From positions 1 to 11,093 of the forward strand of contig OMIW01000004.1 in assembly GCA_900299205.1 (NCBI GenBank): a stretch of 11,093 bases of DNA, given 5' to 3'. The DNA is from Pseudomonadota bacterium (GTDB lineage Bacteria; Bdellovibrionota_C; UBA2361; OMIW01). The notes under the pieces were generated by a model. It searched no databases. It was given only the letters and a program-made list of their open reading frames with translations, and was not told the DNA's origin. Position numbers and translations under genes: made by a program. This document shows, in pieces, positions 1-6,683 of the stretch (position 1 is the first letter of the stretch; each line of letters starts with the position of its first letter).

Positions 1-7
1 GGGCTAT

Positions 8-220
8 ATGAGCGAAGAAATGGTTCAAAAAGAGGAAATTGTTGAGGAAGTTGTTGTTGCAAAGAAAGAGAAGAAGCAGCGGGGTGCTGGGATGATTGAG
101 TATGCTCTGCTTGCAGCTATTGTGGTCGGCATCGCAGTTATTGCGAAGAACTCACTCTCAACTAACGTCTCAAGAGCATTCTCCGGGGTAAATTCGGGGG
201 TGGACAATGCACTAAACTAA
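8..220 (+). CDS. Flp/Fap-type (type IVb) pilin precursor, copy 1
   Basis: A 70-residue protein that looks like the major subunit of a Flp/Tad-type pilus. Seen in the sequence: a charged leader of about 26 residues rich in Glu and Lys, then the prepilin-peptidase site R25-G26|A27-G-M-I-E31-Y32 (Glu at +5 and Tyr at +6 of the mature chain, as in Flp pilins), then a hydrophobic helix at about 33-46 and a short Ser/Gly/Asn-rich tail. By family knowledge a TadV-like peptidase cuts after G26 and the Tad machine exports and assembles the subunit. The second pilin at 405-608 has the same plan and a matching tail (SLST...A-F/Y-SG...SG...LN), so the two are tandem paralogues. No secretion genes are in view. 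The ATG is 8 bases from the window edge, so its ribosome site cannot be judged and a more upstream start is possible. The acidic leader is longer than in many Flp pilins. Confidence 0.8.
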   Translation: MSEEMVQKEEIVEEVVVAKKEKKQRGAGMIEYALLAAIVVGIAVIAKNSLSTNVSRAFSGVNSGVDNALN

Positions 221-235
221 TTGTCGAATACTCGA

Positions 236-271
236 AGGTATCAGCTATGCTTTTAAGCTTGGCGGATACCT
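236..271 (+). other. hairpin between the two pilin genes
   Basis: AGGTATC (236-242) and GATACCT (265-271) form a perfect 7-bp stem around a 22-base loop that itself contains AGCT/AGCT pairing. It starts 16 bases after the first pilin stop. There is no T-run after it, so it is not a standard terminator. It could act as an mRNA-stabilising or processing hairpin that sets the ratio of the two pilins; that role is inference. Confidence 0.35.
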
Positions 272-404
272 CCTTCGGGTACAAGTGCATTTTTAACAGG
301 GTGGCTCTCGATATTGTTTCCTCATTCTGCCCGTACATACATCGGGAAACCTATTCTTCAGAACTCTCACTCTTTTTATCGTTCAAAGATACTTTTAGGC
401 TTAC

Positions 405-608
405 ATGCACCTAAAGGAGCGTAAAGTTGGAAAGGGCGTCCACATTTCAAAAGTCGGTCGAAAAGAGGATGGCGCGGGGTTACTTGAGTACGCCCTCATT
501 GCGACCTTTGTGATTCTGGCCTTCATTGCCGCGAGAACGTCACTTTCAACCTCGGGATCGAAGGCCTACTCCGGTCTTGATTCGGGTATGAACGACTTCC
601 TCAATTAA
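405..608 (+). CDS. Flp/Fap-type (type IVb) pilin precursor, copy 2
   Basis: A 67-residue pilin precursor with the same architecture as the upstream one: a basic leader of about 23 residues, a prepilin-peptidase site D22-G23|A24-G-L-L-E28-Y29, a hydrophobic helix at about 30-43 and a short polar tail ending in FLN. Glu at +5 and Tyr at +6 are the Flp-family hallmarks; it should be a pilin or minor pilin of a Tad-type pilus. Unlike copy 1 the leader is Lys/Arg-rich rather than Glu-rich, while the mature parts are alike, which fits an old duplication. The start is uncertain: ATG 405 has only a weak AGG 5 bases upstream, while a much better Shine-Dalgarno-like AAAGGAG lies just inside the frame at 413-419 with no in-frame ATG, GTG or TTG after it. 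ATG 405 remains the only usable in-frame start. Confidence 0.78.
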   Translation: MHLKERKVGKGVHISKVGRKEDGAGLLEYALIATFVILAFIAARTSLSTSGSKAYSGLDSGMNDFLN

Positions 609-941
609 TTGAGTCGGTTCGGACATCTTCGGACATCATAGTCCCCTCCGAACTTTTAGCCGGTTTCTTCAGGATGTTAGGCCATCCCGACGAGACGGCA
701 AGAGATTCGGCAGACAATCATCTTACCAAAAGCGGGCGTTACAAGAGGAAGGCGCCTAACCGAGCACTATATCAATTCCCCCCGGTATCTCGGCACGTGC
801 GTCGCTTCCCCCACTTCTCCAACTTCTCCGATTGCCGTTCCGCGCTAAATCCTTTAAAAAGGGGACTCATCGAAGGGCCGGGATTTTTTAATCTTACCCA
901 TCGGCGCATCAAACTTAGTTGTCGGGAATTCGGAGGATTGT
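609..941. other. gene-free leader upstream of the FadJ-like gene
   Basis: This 333-bp stretch has no convincing gene. It holds a tandem pair TTCGGACATC (618-627, 628-637), an 8-bp direct repeat ACTTCTCC (813-820, 822-829), and a perfect long-range complement GTTAGGC (676-682) with GCCTAAC (754-760) that would close a domain of about 85 nt. A promoter-like pair TTGCCG (832-837) and TAAAAA (855-860) with a 17-base gap is possible but weak. AAATCC (847-852) can pair with GGATTT (881-886), which runs into a T-tract, a weak attenuator-like shape. I recognise no known riboswitch class. Confidence 0.4.
932..936 (+). promoter_or_regulatory. ribosome binding site of the FadJ-like gene
   Basis: GGAGG lies 5 bases before ATG 942. 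It fixes the start of the long reading frame and gives the protein its extra polar N-terminus of about 55 residues. Confidence 0.7.
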
Positions 942-3212
942 ATGGGTGGGGAGGCTCAGGATCGGATGTCTTTTATCGAAAATCCTCGGGATGCGGTGCG
1001 CTCTCACCACGGAAGCGAGCAGCCGAATTCCCCTGAGAATGATGTCCGCAGGGATGATACCCCTTTGTCGAGAACGACGGACGCGAGCACAAATCCGTCC
1101 CCCAATCAGATTTCTTTTCTCGAGAGTGCCATCGCGCACATCCGTCTTGGTGCTCCTGGCGAATCAACCGTTATCCTCACAGAGGAGCGGCTTGAACAGC
1201 TGGGGCAACTTCTCGATCACGCGATCGCTCACAAAGCCAAAGGGATCATCCTGACGGGCCCGAGCGATGATATGTTTTCAGTGGGTGCTGATATCGGAGC
1301 GATCGAGCGGATCCAAAGCTCGTCCGAGGGGCGAGAGTTAGCATCGCTGGGCCAGGCACTTTTCGACCGGATCGAACACTCACCCATCCCGGTGGTTGCG
1401 GCTATCGCGGGTCCGTGTATTGGGGGAGCTCTCGAGCTCGCCCTTGCATGCTCGTCCCGTATCGCTGCGGATCGCCCCTCCACGAAGCTCGGGCTTCCTG
1501 AGGTGAAGATCGGGATCATCCCAGGGTTCGGGGGAACACAGCGTCTCACCCGTCTCATCGGGCTTCCTCGGGCGATGCACATGATCCTAAACGGTCGGAT
1601 CATCTCCCATCGCGAAGCTCTCAAGCTCGGCATCGTTTCGCGGATCGTCCCGACACCATCGCTGGTACGAACCGCAGAGGCGATGATTCTTGAGGGAATC
1701 TCTCGTCGCAGCCGCATGTCGCTTCTCGACAAGTTCTTCACCTTCACCCCACCCGGTCGCGCCCTCGTGCGACGACGGTGCGAGGGAGAGCTTGCCGCGC
1801 TTCACGGCCACTATCCCGCTCCTCAGAAGGCGTTGCGGTCGGCATTCGTTGGGCTCGAGAGGGGAATCCTCGCGGGGCTGCGGGCTGAGGCCGAGAGCAT
1901 CGGCGAACTTATCGTAACCCCCGAGTGCAAATCACTCGTGAAGTTATTTTTTCTGACGGAATCAGCAAAAAACCTCGGAAAGGGCGCACGTCGCTCCCTT
2001 GAGGGGCTTCAGGCCGTCGTGCTCGGAGCAAACCGAACGGGTGCGGCACTGACAGTCGACCTCGCACGTCGTGAATTCCCCGTGATTCTGCGCGACCCCT
2101 CCCCCGAGGCATTAACCCGCTCGATGGAGGATATTCGTCGCACCGTGAAGGGCTTTGGCTCTCTCTCGGAGGCGGATCGCAGTTTTGTCATCAACCGGAT
2201 TAACCCGCCGACTGGTACCCCCGCAGCGGTGGGAAGTGCTCAGGTCATTCTCGATAGCACCGTTGCCTCTCCCGCGCAGCGAAAACAGCATCTCACCGAA
2301 TTGGCGGCAACCGCTCAACCAACGAGTCTCATCGCAATCGGCGCAGCTCCGGGGGGGGTATCGAATCTCATGACGGATATTCCCCATCCCGAGCGGTGTC
2401 TTGGGATGCAGTTCTTTCCGAGAATCCACGGGTCATCGCTCGTCGAGATCGTACGCACCCCCGCCACAAGCCATCGATCACTCGCGCTCGCGGCCGCACT
2501 TGTCACCGGCATCGGACGATACCCCATTATCGTTGAAGACGGAGCCGGTCATCTCGTGGATCGCATCTTTGCGCCGTATCTGCTCGCTGCGTTGAGGCTC
2601 GTTCGGGAGGGCCATGCTATTGAGGACATTGATTCTGCGGCGACTCTTTTCGGCCTGCCGATCGGTCCCTTTTCGTACCTTGATCAACAAGGCTTTGATA
2701 CCGTCATACCGCTGCTGACGGCGCTCGCTGAAACTCACGGCGAAAGAATGGCGGGGGTCGAAGCCCTTATCGCACTCGCCGCCCAGGGACGTCGAGGTGC
2801 CGCGCACGGGGGCGGGTTCTACGATATGAGCACTAATCGTGAGCGAACCCCCGCTCCCGCTGTTCGAGAGATTCTCAAGCTCCCCACCGTATCGGAGCGG
2901 CTGGCTGCCGCGACGATTCTCCCCCTTCTCGTCTATCCGATGATCAACGAGGCGATCCGTTGCCTTGATGAGGGGGTCGCGGGCTCTCCCGGCATCGAAG
3001 CAGGCTTCCAGATCGATCTCGCCTCGGTGTTCGGCTTTGGGTTCCCGCCATTCCGAGGCGGTATCCTCCACTACGCCGAACGGGTCGGTGCAAAAACCAT
3101 CCTGCATCACCTCCACAACGCCGAGCGGGCGTTCGGGCCTCTGTTCAAGCCGACGAAAGGGTTGGCTCAAAGGAGCGCATCAGGGCGCAGCGTTTACGAT
3201 CCGTGTGGATGA
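942..3212 (+). CDS. FadJ-like enoyl-CoA hydratase / 3-hydroxyacyl-CoA dehydrogenase fusion, dehydrogenase half degenerate
   Basis: A 756-residue cytoplasmic protein with the layout of the beta-oxidation multifunctional enzyme: a polar N-terminal extension (1-55), crotonase domain (about 58-330), NAD-binding domain (about 354-540) and C-terminal 3HCDH domains (about 542-750). The crotonase half is intact: oxyanion region, catalytic Glu in GGALE165 and Glu in GLPE187. Their 22-residue spacing matches FadJ rather than FadB (20). The dehydrogenase half keeps its fold words (LVEIVRTP, GPFSYLD, GFGFPPFRGG) but not its chemistry: the Rossmann loop reads GANRTG (362-367) instead of GxGxxG, the catalytic His of G-M-H-F-F is Gln490, the SNTS segment is IGAA (466-469), and VNR is VDR (D540). 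Only the Glu of the His-Glu pair (E502) remains. It probably hydrates enoyl-CoA but may not oxidise hydroxyacyl-CoA. No thiolase partner (FadI/FadA) is adjacent. Length and reading frame show no damage, so this is not a pseudogene. Confidence 0.88.
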   Translation: MGGEAQDRMSFIENPRDAVRSHHGSEQPNSPENDVRRDDTPLSRTTDASTNPSPNQISFLESAIAHIRLGAPGESTVILTEERLEQLGQLLDHAIAHKAKGIILTGPSDDMFSVGADIGAIERIQSSSEGRELASLGQALFDRIEHSPIPVVAAIAGPCIGGALELALACSSRIAADRPSTKLGLPEVKIGIIPGFGGTQRLTRLIGLPRAMHMILNGRIISHREALKLGIVSRIVPTPSLVRTAEAMILEGISRRSRMSLLDKFFTFTPPGRALVRRRCEGELAALHGHYPAPQKALRSAFVGLERGILAGLRAEAESIGELIVTPECKSLVKLFFLTESAKNLGKGARRSLEGLQAVVLGANRTGAALTVDLARREFPVILRDPSPEALTRSMEDIRRTVKGFGSLSEADRSFVINRINPPTGTPAAVGSAQVILDSTVASPAQRKQHLTELAATAQPTSLIAIGAAPGGVSNLMTDIPHPERCLGMQFFPRIHGSSLVEIVRTPATSHRSLALAAALVTGIGRYPIIVEDGAGHLVDRIFAPYLLAALRLVREGHAIEDIDSAATLFGLPIGPFSYLDQQGFDTVIPLLTALAETHGERMAGVEALIALAAQGRRGAAHGGGFYDMSTNRERTPAPAVREILKLPTVSERLAAATILPLLVYPMINEAIRCLDEGVAGSPGIEAGFQIDLASVFGFGFPPFRGGILHYAERVGAKTILHHLHNAERAFGPLFKPTKGLAQRSASGRSVYDPCG

Positions 3213-3220
3213 GTAATCGG

Positions 3221-3297
3221 GATGACGTAACGAGCGGACGAGCAATGAGGGGACGACGTTGCTCGATGCCGATACCCGTCGGTGCATTTATGTCATC
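3221..3297. other. inverted repeats between convergent genes
   Basis: Between the FadJ-like gene and the convergent KAS gene are nested complements: GATGAC (3221-3226) with GTCATC (3292-3297), CGAGCAA (3239-3245) with TTGCTCG (3259-3265), and a smaller CCGA/TCGG hairpin near 3268-3282. They could end transcription from both sides, but no T-run follows, so an intrinsic terminator is not shown. Confidence 0.3.
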
Positions 3298-3330
3298 GCC
3301 TTACCGCCCCGAGGTGCGGCCTCGTGGCGC

Positions 3331-4572
3331 TCAACCCTCGCGACGCATCACAACCGCAATCGCATTCCCCCCGAAACCCGCCGCGTTGATCATCATTGCG
3401 TGGCGGCGGTCAATGCCATGAGCGACTGCCTCCCTGTAACCCCGAAGCCCATAGCTCGAAAACGGGGGCGCGGCAGGAATCAGCCCCGCCATCAGCAGGT
3501 CGGCAAACTCCATACTCAGGAGCCCCGATGCCCCGTACGTGTGACCGGTCAACCACTTTGTCGATGTGATGAGCGGTGGCAACTGCTCAAAAACCGCGCG
3601 AAGAGCCCGCCACTCAGCACGATCCCCCTTAGGGGTACCCGGGGCGTGGCAGACAATTCCTGACAGGTTTTCCTTAGTGAGACAGCCATCTATGAGCGCT
3701 CGTCGCATCGCCCCCTGAAAATTTTCCCCCTCGCTTCCTATCCCAGTCAAAGACGGAGGCACCTCGGCGGCACAACCTATCGATGCGATCCAGCAGCTCG
3801 GCCCCGACAACTCCCCCGCCAGCATCTCAGAAACCACCACAACCGCCACCGCCCCCTCGCCGAGCACCATAGCGGGGCCAGGTGGTTCCTCGCCCGAAAA
3901 GGGCCGACATGGCCATCGCTCCCCTTCCCCAGCCCCGAATCGGGGCGATATACGAAGCGCCGCGACCTGGTCCACCGTAAAAGGAGTGATGGCCGCCTCG
4001 GCACCAACCACGACCGCGATATCAAGGTCCCCCGCTCGGATGAGGGCGCGAGCCACCAGCAGCGCGTGAAGTCCCGAAGTGCACGTCATCGAGGTATCAA
4101 TGCTCATCCCCGCATCGATGCCACACACCGCCGCAATCGACGAAGCAAGCACCCCGCCAGTCGTTGAGGGCGATGTCGTTACCGAAACTCCCTGCCCCTC
4201 CAAAAAGCGGCCATGCTCAGCTTCAAGTGAGCCAGTCGCTCCCCGAGCGCTGCCACACACGATTCCTACCCGTCGCCCGCGAAAAGAGAGCCCTCTGGCC
4301 CTCGCCTCCGCCACTGCATCAAGCGCCGCGTATCCGCCGAGCTGTACCACCCGATCCCGCTCAGCAAGCAGCGGTATCGTCCGACACCGCCCCTTCAGCG
4401 CCTCCTCTGCCGCTTCAGCAATTGGTATCGTCGGAAGCGCACCACCCCGAACTGGAAAAGGCACCACCCGGATCGCATCTCCCCCCACGCCGTAGCCTCG
4501 CGCTACCGACTCGCGATCCGCACCCAGCGATGAGATACGTCCCCATCCGGCAACCACAACCTCGCGCACCAT
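3331..4572 (-). CDS. FabF-type beta-ketoacyl synthase in the biotin operon
   Basis: A 413-residue condensing enzyme of the thiolase fold. Numbered from this start, the active site is complete: nucleophile Cys164 in S-M-T-C-T-S-G, first His309 in C-H-A-P-G-T-P-K-G-D, Lys339 and second His344 in S-T-K-W-L-T-G-H-T-Y-G-A-S-G, and a C-terminal N-A-A-G-F-G-G-N motif. Cys-His-His marks the KAS I/II class; KAS III enzymes such as FabH and BioZ use Cys-His-Asn. It would condense an acyl-ACP or acyl-CoA with a malonyl thioester in the cytoplasm. It lies 87 bases after bioD on the same strand, so a role in making the pimeloyl precursor of biotin is inferred from context only. The start at 4572 has GAGG 7 bases upstream and begins at the conserved V-R-E-V-V-V-A-G strand; an ATG at 4611 would add 13 residues with a poor ribosome site. 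Its coding strand is strongly G-rich. Confidence 0.85.
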   Translation of the reverse strand: MVREVVVAGWGRISSLGADRESVARGYGVGGDAIRVVPFPVRGGALPTIPIAEAAEEALKGRCRTIPLLAERDRVVQLGGYAALDAVAEARARGLSFRGRRVGIVCGSARGATGSLEAEHGRFLEGQGVSVTTSPSTTGGVLASSIAAVCGIDAGMSIDTSMTCTSGLHALLVARALIRAGDLDIAVVVGAEAAITPFTVDQVAALRISPRFGAGEGERWPCRPFSGEEPPGPAMVLGEGAVAVVVVSEMLAGELSGPSCWIASIGCAAEVPPSLTGIGSEGENFQGAMRRALIDGCLTKENLSGIVCHAPGTPKGDRAEWRALRAVFEQLPPLITSTKWLTGHTYGASGLLSMEFADLLMAGLIPAAPPFSSYGLRGYREAVAHGIDRRHAMMINAAGFGGNAIAVVMRREG

Positions 4573-4659
4573 ACCGTATCCTCGCCATCCGCAACTATTC
4601 ACCCCTGTCATTCCGAATAACTCTCATGAGAAGGTGGGCTTCATAGCTACCGCCATCCT

Positions 4660-5313
4660 TTAGTGGTGGTCACTACTTCGAGATGCGAACAGGGTCGCAC
4701 TCTCTCGAATCGCCGCAGGCGTCAACCGCTCCATCCACGGTACTCGCCCAAGCACTGGCACATCAGTGAAGCACTGTATCGAGCGCTCAGTTTCGGGATG
4801 CTCGTCTCCCACAAACACAATACCCGCGACCGAAAGCCCCCGCGACCGTAGGTAGGACACACTCAAAAGGGTGTGATTGATACTCCCCAGATAGTGCCGC
4901 GACACCAACACAATCGACGCCCCGAGCAACGGAGCGAGATCCGCAATGACGGCATCCGACGAAAGTGGCACCAAGAGCCCCCCCGCTCCCTCGATAATCA
5001 GAGGGCCATCTGTTTCCGGGCACGCCGCGGCTATCATCGCCATCGAGATCGTGACCCCCGCAGACGCCGCTGCCGCATCAGGGGATACCGGACGGGGGAA
5101 TGCGTACACTTCACGGTGACAACGAACCGAGCCCTCGGTCAGCTGGTGCACCGTGATTCGATCACTATCGCCTGAATCATCCTCTCCGCTCAGACTCCGC
5201 GCCCCCGTCTGAACAGGTTTCCAGTAGTCAGCTCCCCATGCGACCGAAAGCACCGCCGACACGACGGTCTTTCCTACATCGGTCCCTATTCCCGATACCA
5301 GCCACCGCTCCAT
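4660..5313 (-). CDS. bioD: ATP-dependent dethiobiotin synthetase BioD
   Basis: A 217-residue cytoplasmic enzyme that uses CO2 and ATP to close the ureido ring of dethiobiotin from 7,8-diaminopelargonate. Seen from the chosen start: P-loop G8-I-G-T-D-V-G-K15-T16, the substrate-binding stretch Y30-W-K32-P-V-Q, a V-S-P-D segment near the SPH position of other BioDs, and I-E-G-A-G-G-L-L-V-P-L. The wording, including R-H-Y-L-G-S-I-N-H-T-L-L, resembles from memory the Bacteroidota-like BioD group rather than E. coli BioD1. ATG 5313 overlaps the bioF stop as TGATG and has AGGAGG 6 bases upstream, inside the end of bioF, so translational coupling is likely. The 10-residue longer frame beginning at 5343 lacks such support. 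Length fits the family. The KAS gene follows 87 bases downstream. Confidence 0.93.
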   Translation of the reverse strand: MERWLVSGIGTDVGKTVVSAVLSVAWGADYWKPVQTGARSLSGEDDSGDSDRITVHQLTEGSVRCHREVYAFPRPVSPDAAAASAGVTISMAMIAAACPETDGPLIIEGAGGLLVPLSSDAVIADLAPLLGASIVLVSRHYLGSINHTLLSVSYLRSRGLSVAGIVFVGDEHPETERSIQCFTDVPVLGRVPWMERLTPAAIRESATLFASRSSDHH

Positions 5314-6476
5314 CACTCTCCTCCTCTCGATTCGGCCCGCCATCCCCGCTTTTCAAAGACCTGAATCAGCGATTTGTACACCGCCGGATCATCCCCCGCG
5401 TGAAGACACACCCGGATCCGCTCGAGCCCCTCAGGAACCGTCGGCGCAAGAATGGGCAACACCCGATAACCCGCCTCGCGCGCCGCCGTCGCCATGGCCC
5501 GAACGACCGCCACCCCCGGCATCACGATCGGCACAATAGGGCTCTCCCCTCGCCACGCCAACCCCGCGGCCCCTAACACCGCTTCCATCACCGAAATCCG
5601 TTCCCACAACGCGCGCCGCCGCGAATCCCCCTCTTCGCTCCCTCCCATCCGTACAGCCTCACGGATCGCGATGAAAAAAGTATCCGCCGGCGCGGTCGAA
5701 TAAATAAAGCTCCGCGCACGATTAATCAACCATCGTCGAAGCACCGAGGAACCTACCACACACGCCCCATGAACCCCCACCCCCTTCCCGAAGGTATGAA
5801 CCCGAGCGACAATCCGCTCTTCCAACCCCTCATCAACCACCATTCCCGAACCGTTCTTTCCGAGAATGCCAGTAGTATGCGCCTCATCAACGATGCAATC
5901 AGCACCCCACTGCTCACAAAGGACGACTACTTCGCGGAGCGGACACCGGTCCCCATCCATCGAGTACACACTCTCAACCACCACCCACACCCGTCCCCGC
6001 CGTGGCGCCCGCGCCAATTTATCGCTCAGATCACTGATGTCGTTGTGCCGAAACTTCCACCCCTTCGCCCCACTCAATCGGATCCCATCGCGCAGAGATG
6101 CATGAATGAGTTCATCAAACAGAACCAGATCCTCCCGACCCACCACCGCGGAAATCAAACCGATGTTCGCGGCATATCCCGAGGAAAAAACCAGCGCCGA
6201 CTCCCCCCGAAAATGCGCCGCTAACTCCCGCTCTGTTCCTTCCGCCAGCTCAGAGTTGCCTGTCAGCAGTCGGGACCCAGTGCTTCCTACCCGCTCCTCC
6301 TCCGCTGCAGCTGCAGCCGCGATTCGCATCCGCAGCGCCGGAAATTTCGCCAACCCCAGATAATCATTCGAGCAAAGGTCAATCAGATCCCCCCGGGACT
6401 CAGGAAGATATCGTTCCGAACCTCCTTCTCTCATACCTTCGAGACGTTCGCGCAGTACTCCATCGAACCCCGTCAT
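5313..6476 (-). CDS. bioF: 8-amino-7-oxononanoate (KAPA) synthase BioF
   Basis: A 387-residue PLP enzyme of the alpha-oxoamine synthase family, which joins pimeloyl-ACP or pimeloyl-CoA with L-alanine to give 7-keto-8-aminopelargonate, CoA/ACP and CO2, the first dedicated step of biotin-ring assembly. Seen: S-N-D-Y-L-G-L (36-42), G-S-T-G-S-R-L-L-T-G-N (64-74), H125 in the cofactor-stacking region, E168-S-V-Y-S-M-D-G-D, D197-E-A-H200, and the PLP lysine K231 in H-T-F-G-K-G. All expected catalytic positions are present, and length matches E. coli BioF (384). ATG 6476 has AAAGGGG 5 bases upstream; a 38-residue longer frame reaching 6590 does not look like family sequence. It is the first gene of bioF-bioD-KAS. 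Upstream (6477-6683) I find no recognisable BirA operator, so its control is unknown. Confidence 0.94.
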   Translation of the reverse strand: MTGFDGVLRERLEGMREGGSERYLPESRGDLIDLCSNDYLGLAKFPALRMRIAAAAAAEEERVGSTGSRLLTGNSELAEGTERELAAHFRGESALVFSSGYAANIGLISAVVGREDLVLFDELIHASLRDGIRLSGAKGWKFRHNDISDLSDKLARAPRRGRVWVVVESVYSMDGDRCPLREVVVLCEQWGADCIVDEAHTTGILGKNGSGMVVDEGLEERIVARVHTFGKGVGVHGACVVGSSVLRRWLINRARSFIYSTAPADTFFIAIREAVRMGGSEEGDSRRRALWERISVMEAVLGAAGLAWRGESPIVPIVMPGVAVVRAMATAAREAGYRVLPILAPTVPEGLERIRVCLHAGDDPAVYKSLIQVFEKRGWRAESRGGE

Positions 6477-6683
6477 GATTACCCCTTTCTTGATCCGAAC
6501 CCCAAACGGCGCGAGTATACGGCAACGGGGTTGGTCGGAGAAGACCAGGGTCGTGCAGATCGGGGACGATGAGGCCGTTTCGCCCTTCATGTCACCACCG
6601 TTTGTGCCGATACCGGAAGATAGTATCGAGGGCGATCAAAAGGGGCGGGCCCCCGCCACCCCCTGAGGTGAGGAGATTTCCGT
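6477..6683. promoter_or_regulatory. divergent intergenic region between bioF and the AAA+ gene
   Basis: This 207-bp stretch must contain start signals for both the bio operon (minus) and the AAA+ gene (plus), but no clear -35/-10 pair or BirA-like palindrome stands out. A very GC-rich inverted repeat, GGCGGG (6644-6649) facing CCCGCC (6652-6657), sits about 15 bases before the AAA+ ribosome site AGGAG (6671-6675), which lies 8 bases before ATG 6684. Confidence 0.4.

Noticed and set aside
247-414. 55-codon frame between the two pilin genes (ATG 247 to TAA 412-414)
   Set aside because: A weak GAAGG lies 8 bases upstream, but the protein shows no motif, has no plausible membrane or leader pattern, and overlaps the start of the second pilin.
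871-892. GC-rich run followed by T6 as an intrinsic terminator
   Set aside because: The bases before the T-run lack a good complementary arm; only a loose 6-bp pairing is possible, so it is kept only as a possible attenuator.
674-1036. Open frame of 120 codons in the leader of the FadJ-like gene
   Set aside because: It overlaps the well-supported FadJ start, has no ribosome site, and its Arg/Ser/Pro-rich composition looks like random translation of GC-rich DNA.
2478-3170. 230-codon frame opposite the FadJ-like gene
   Set aside because: Antisense shadow of the conserved 3HCDH C-terminal domains; no ribosome site or family pattern.
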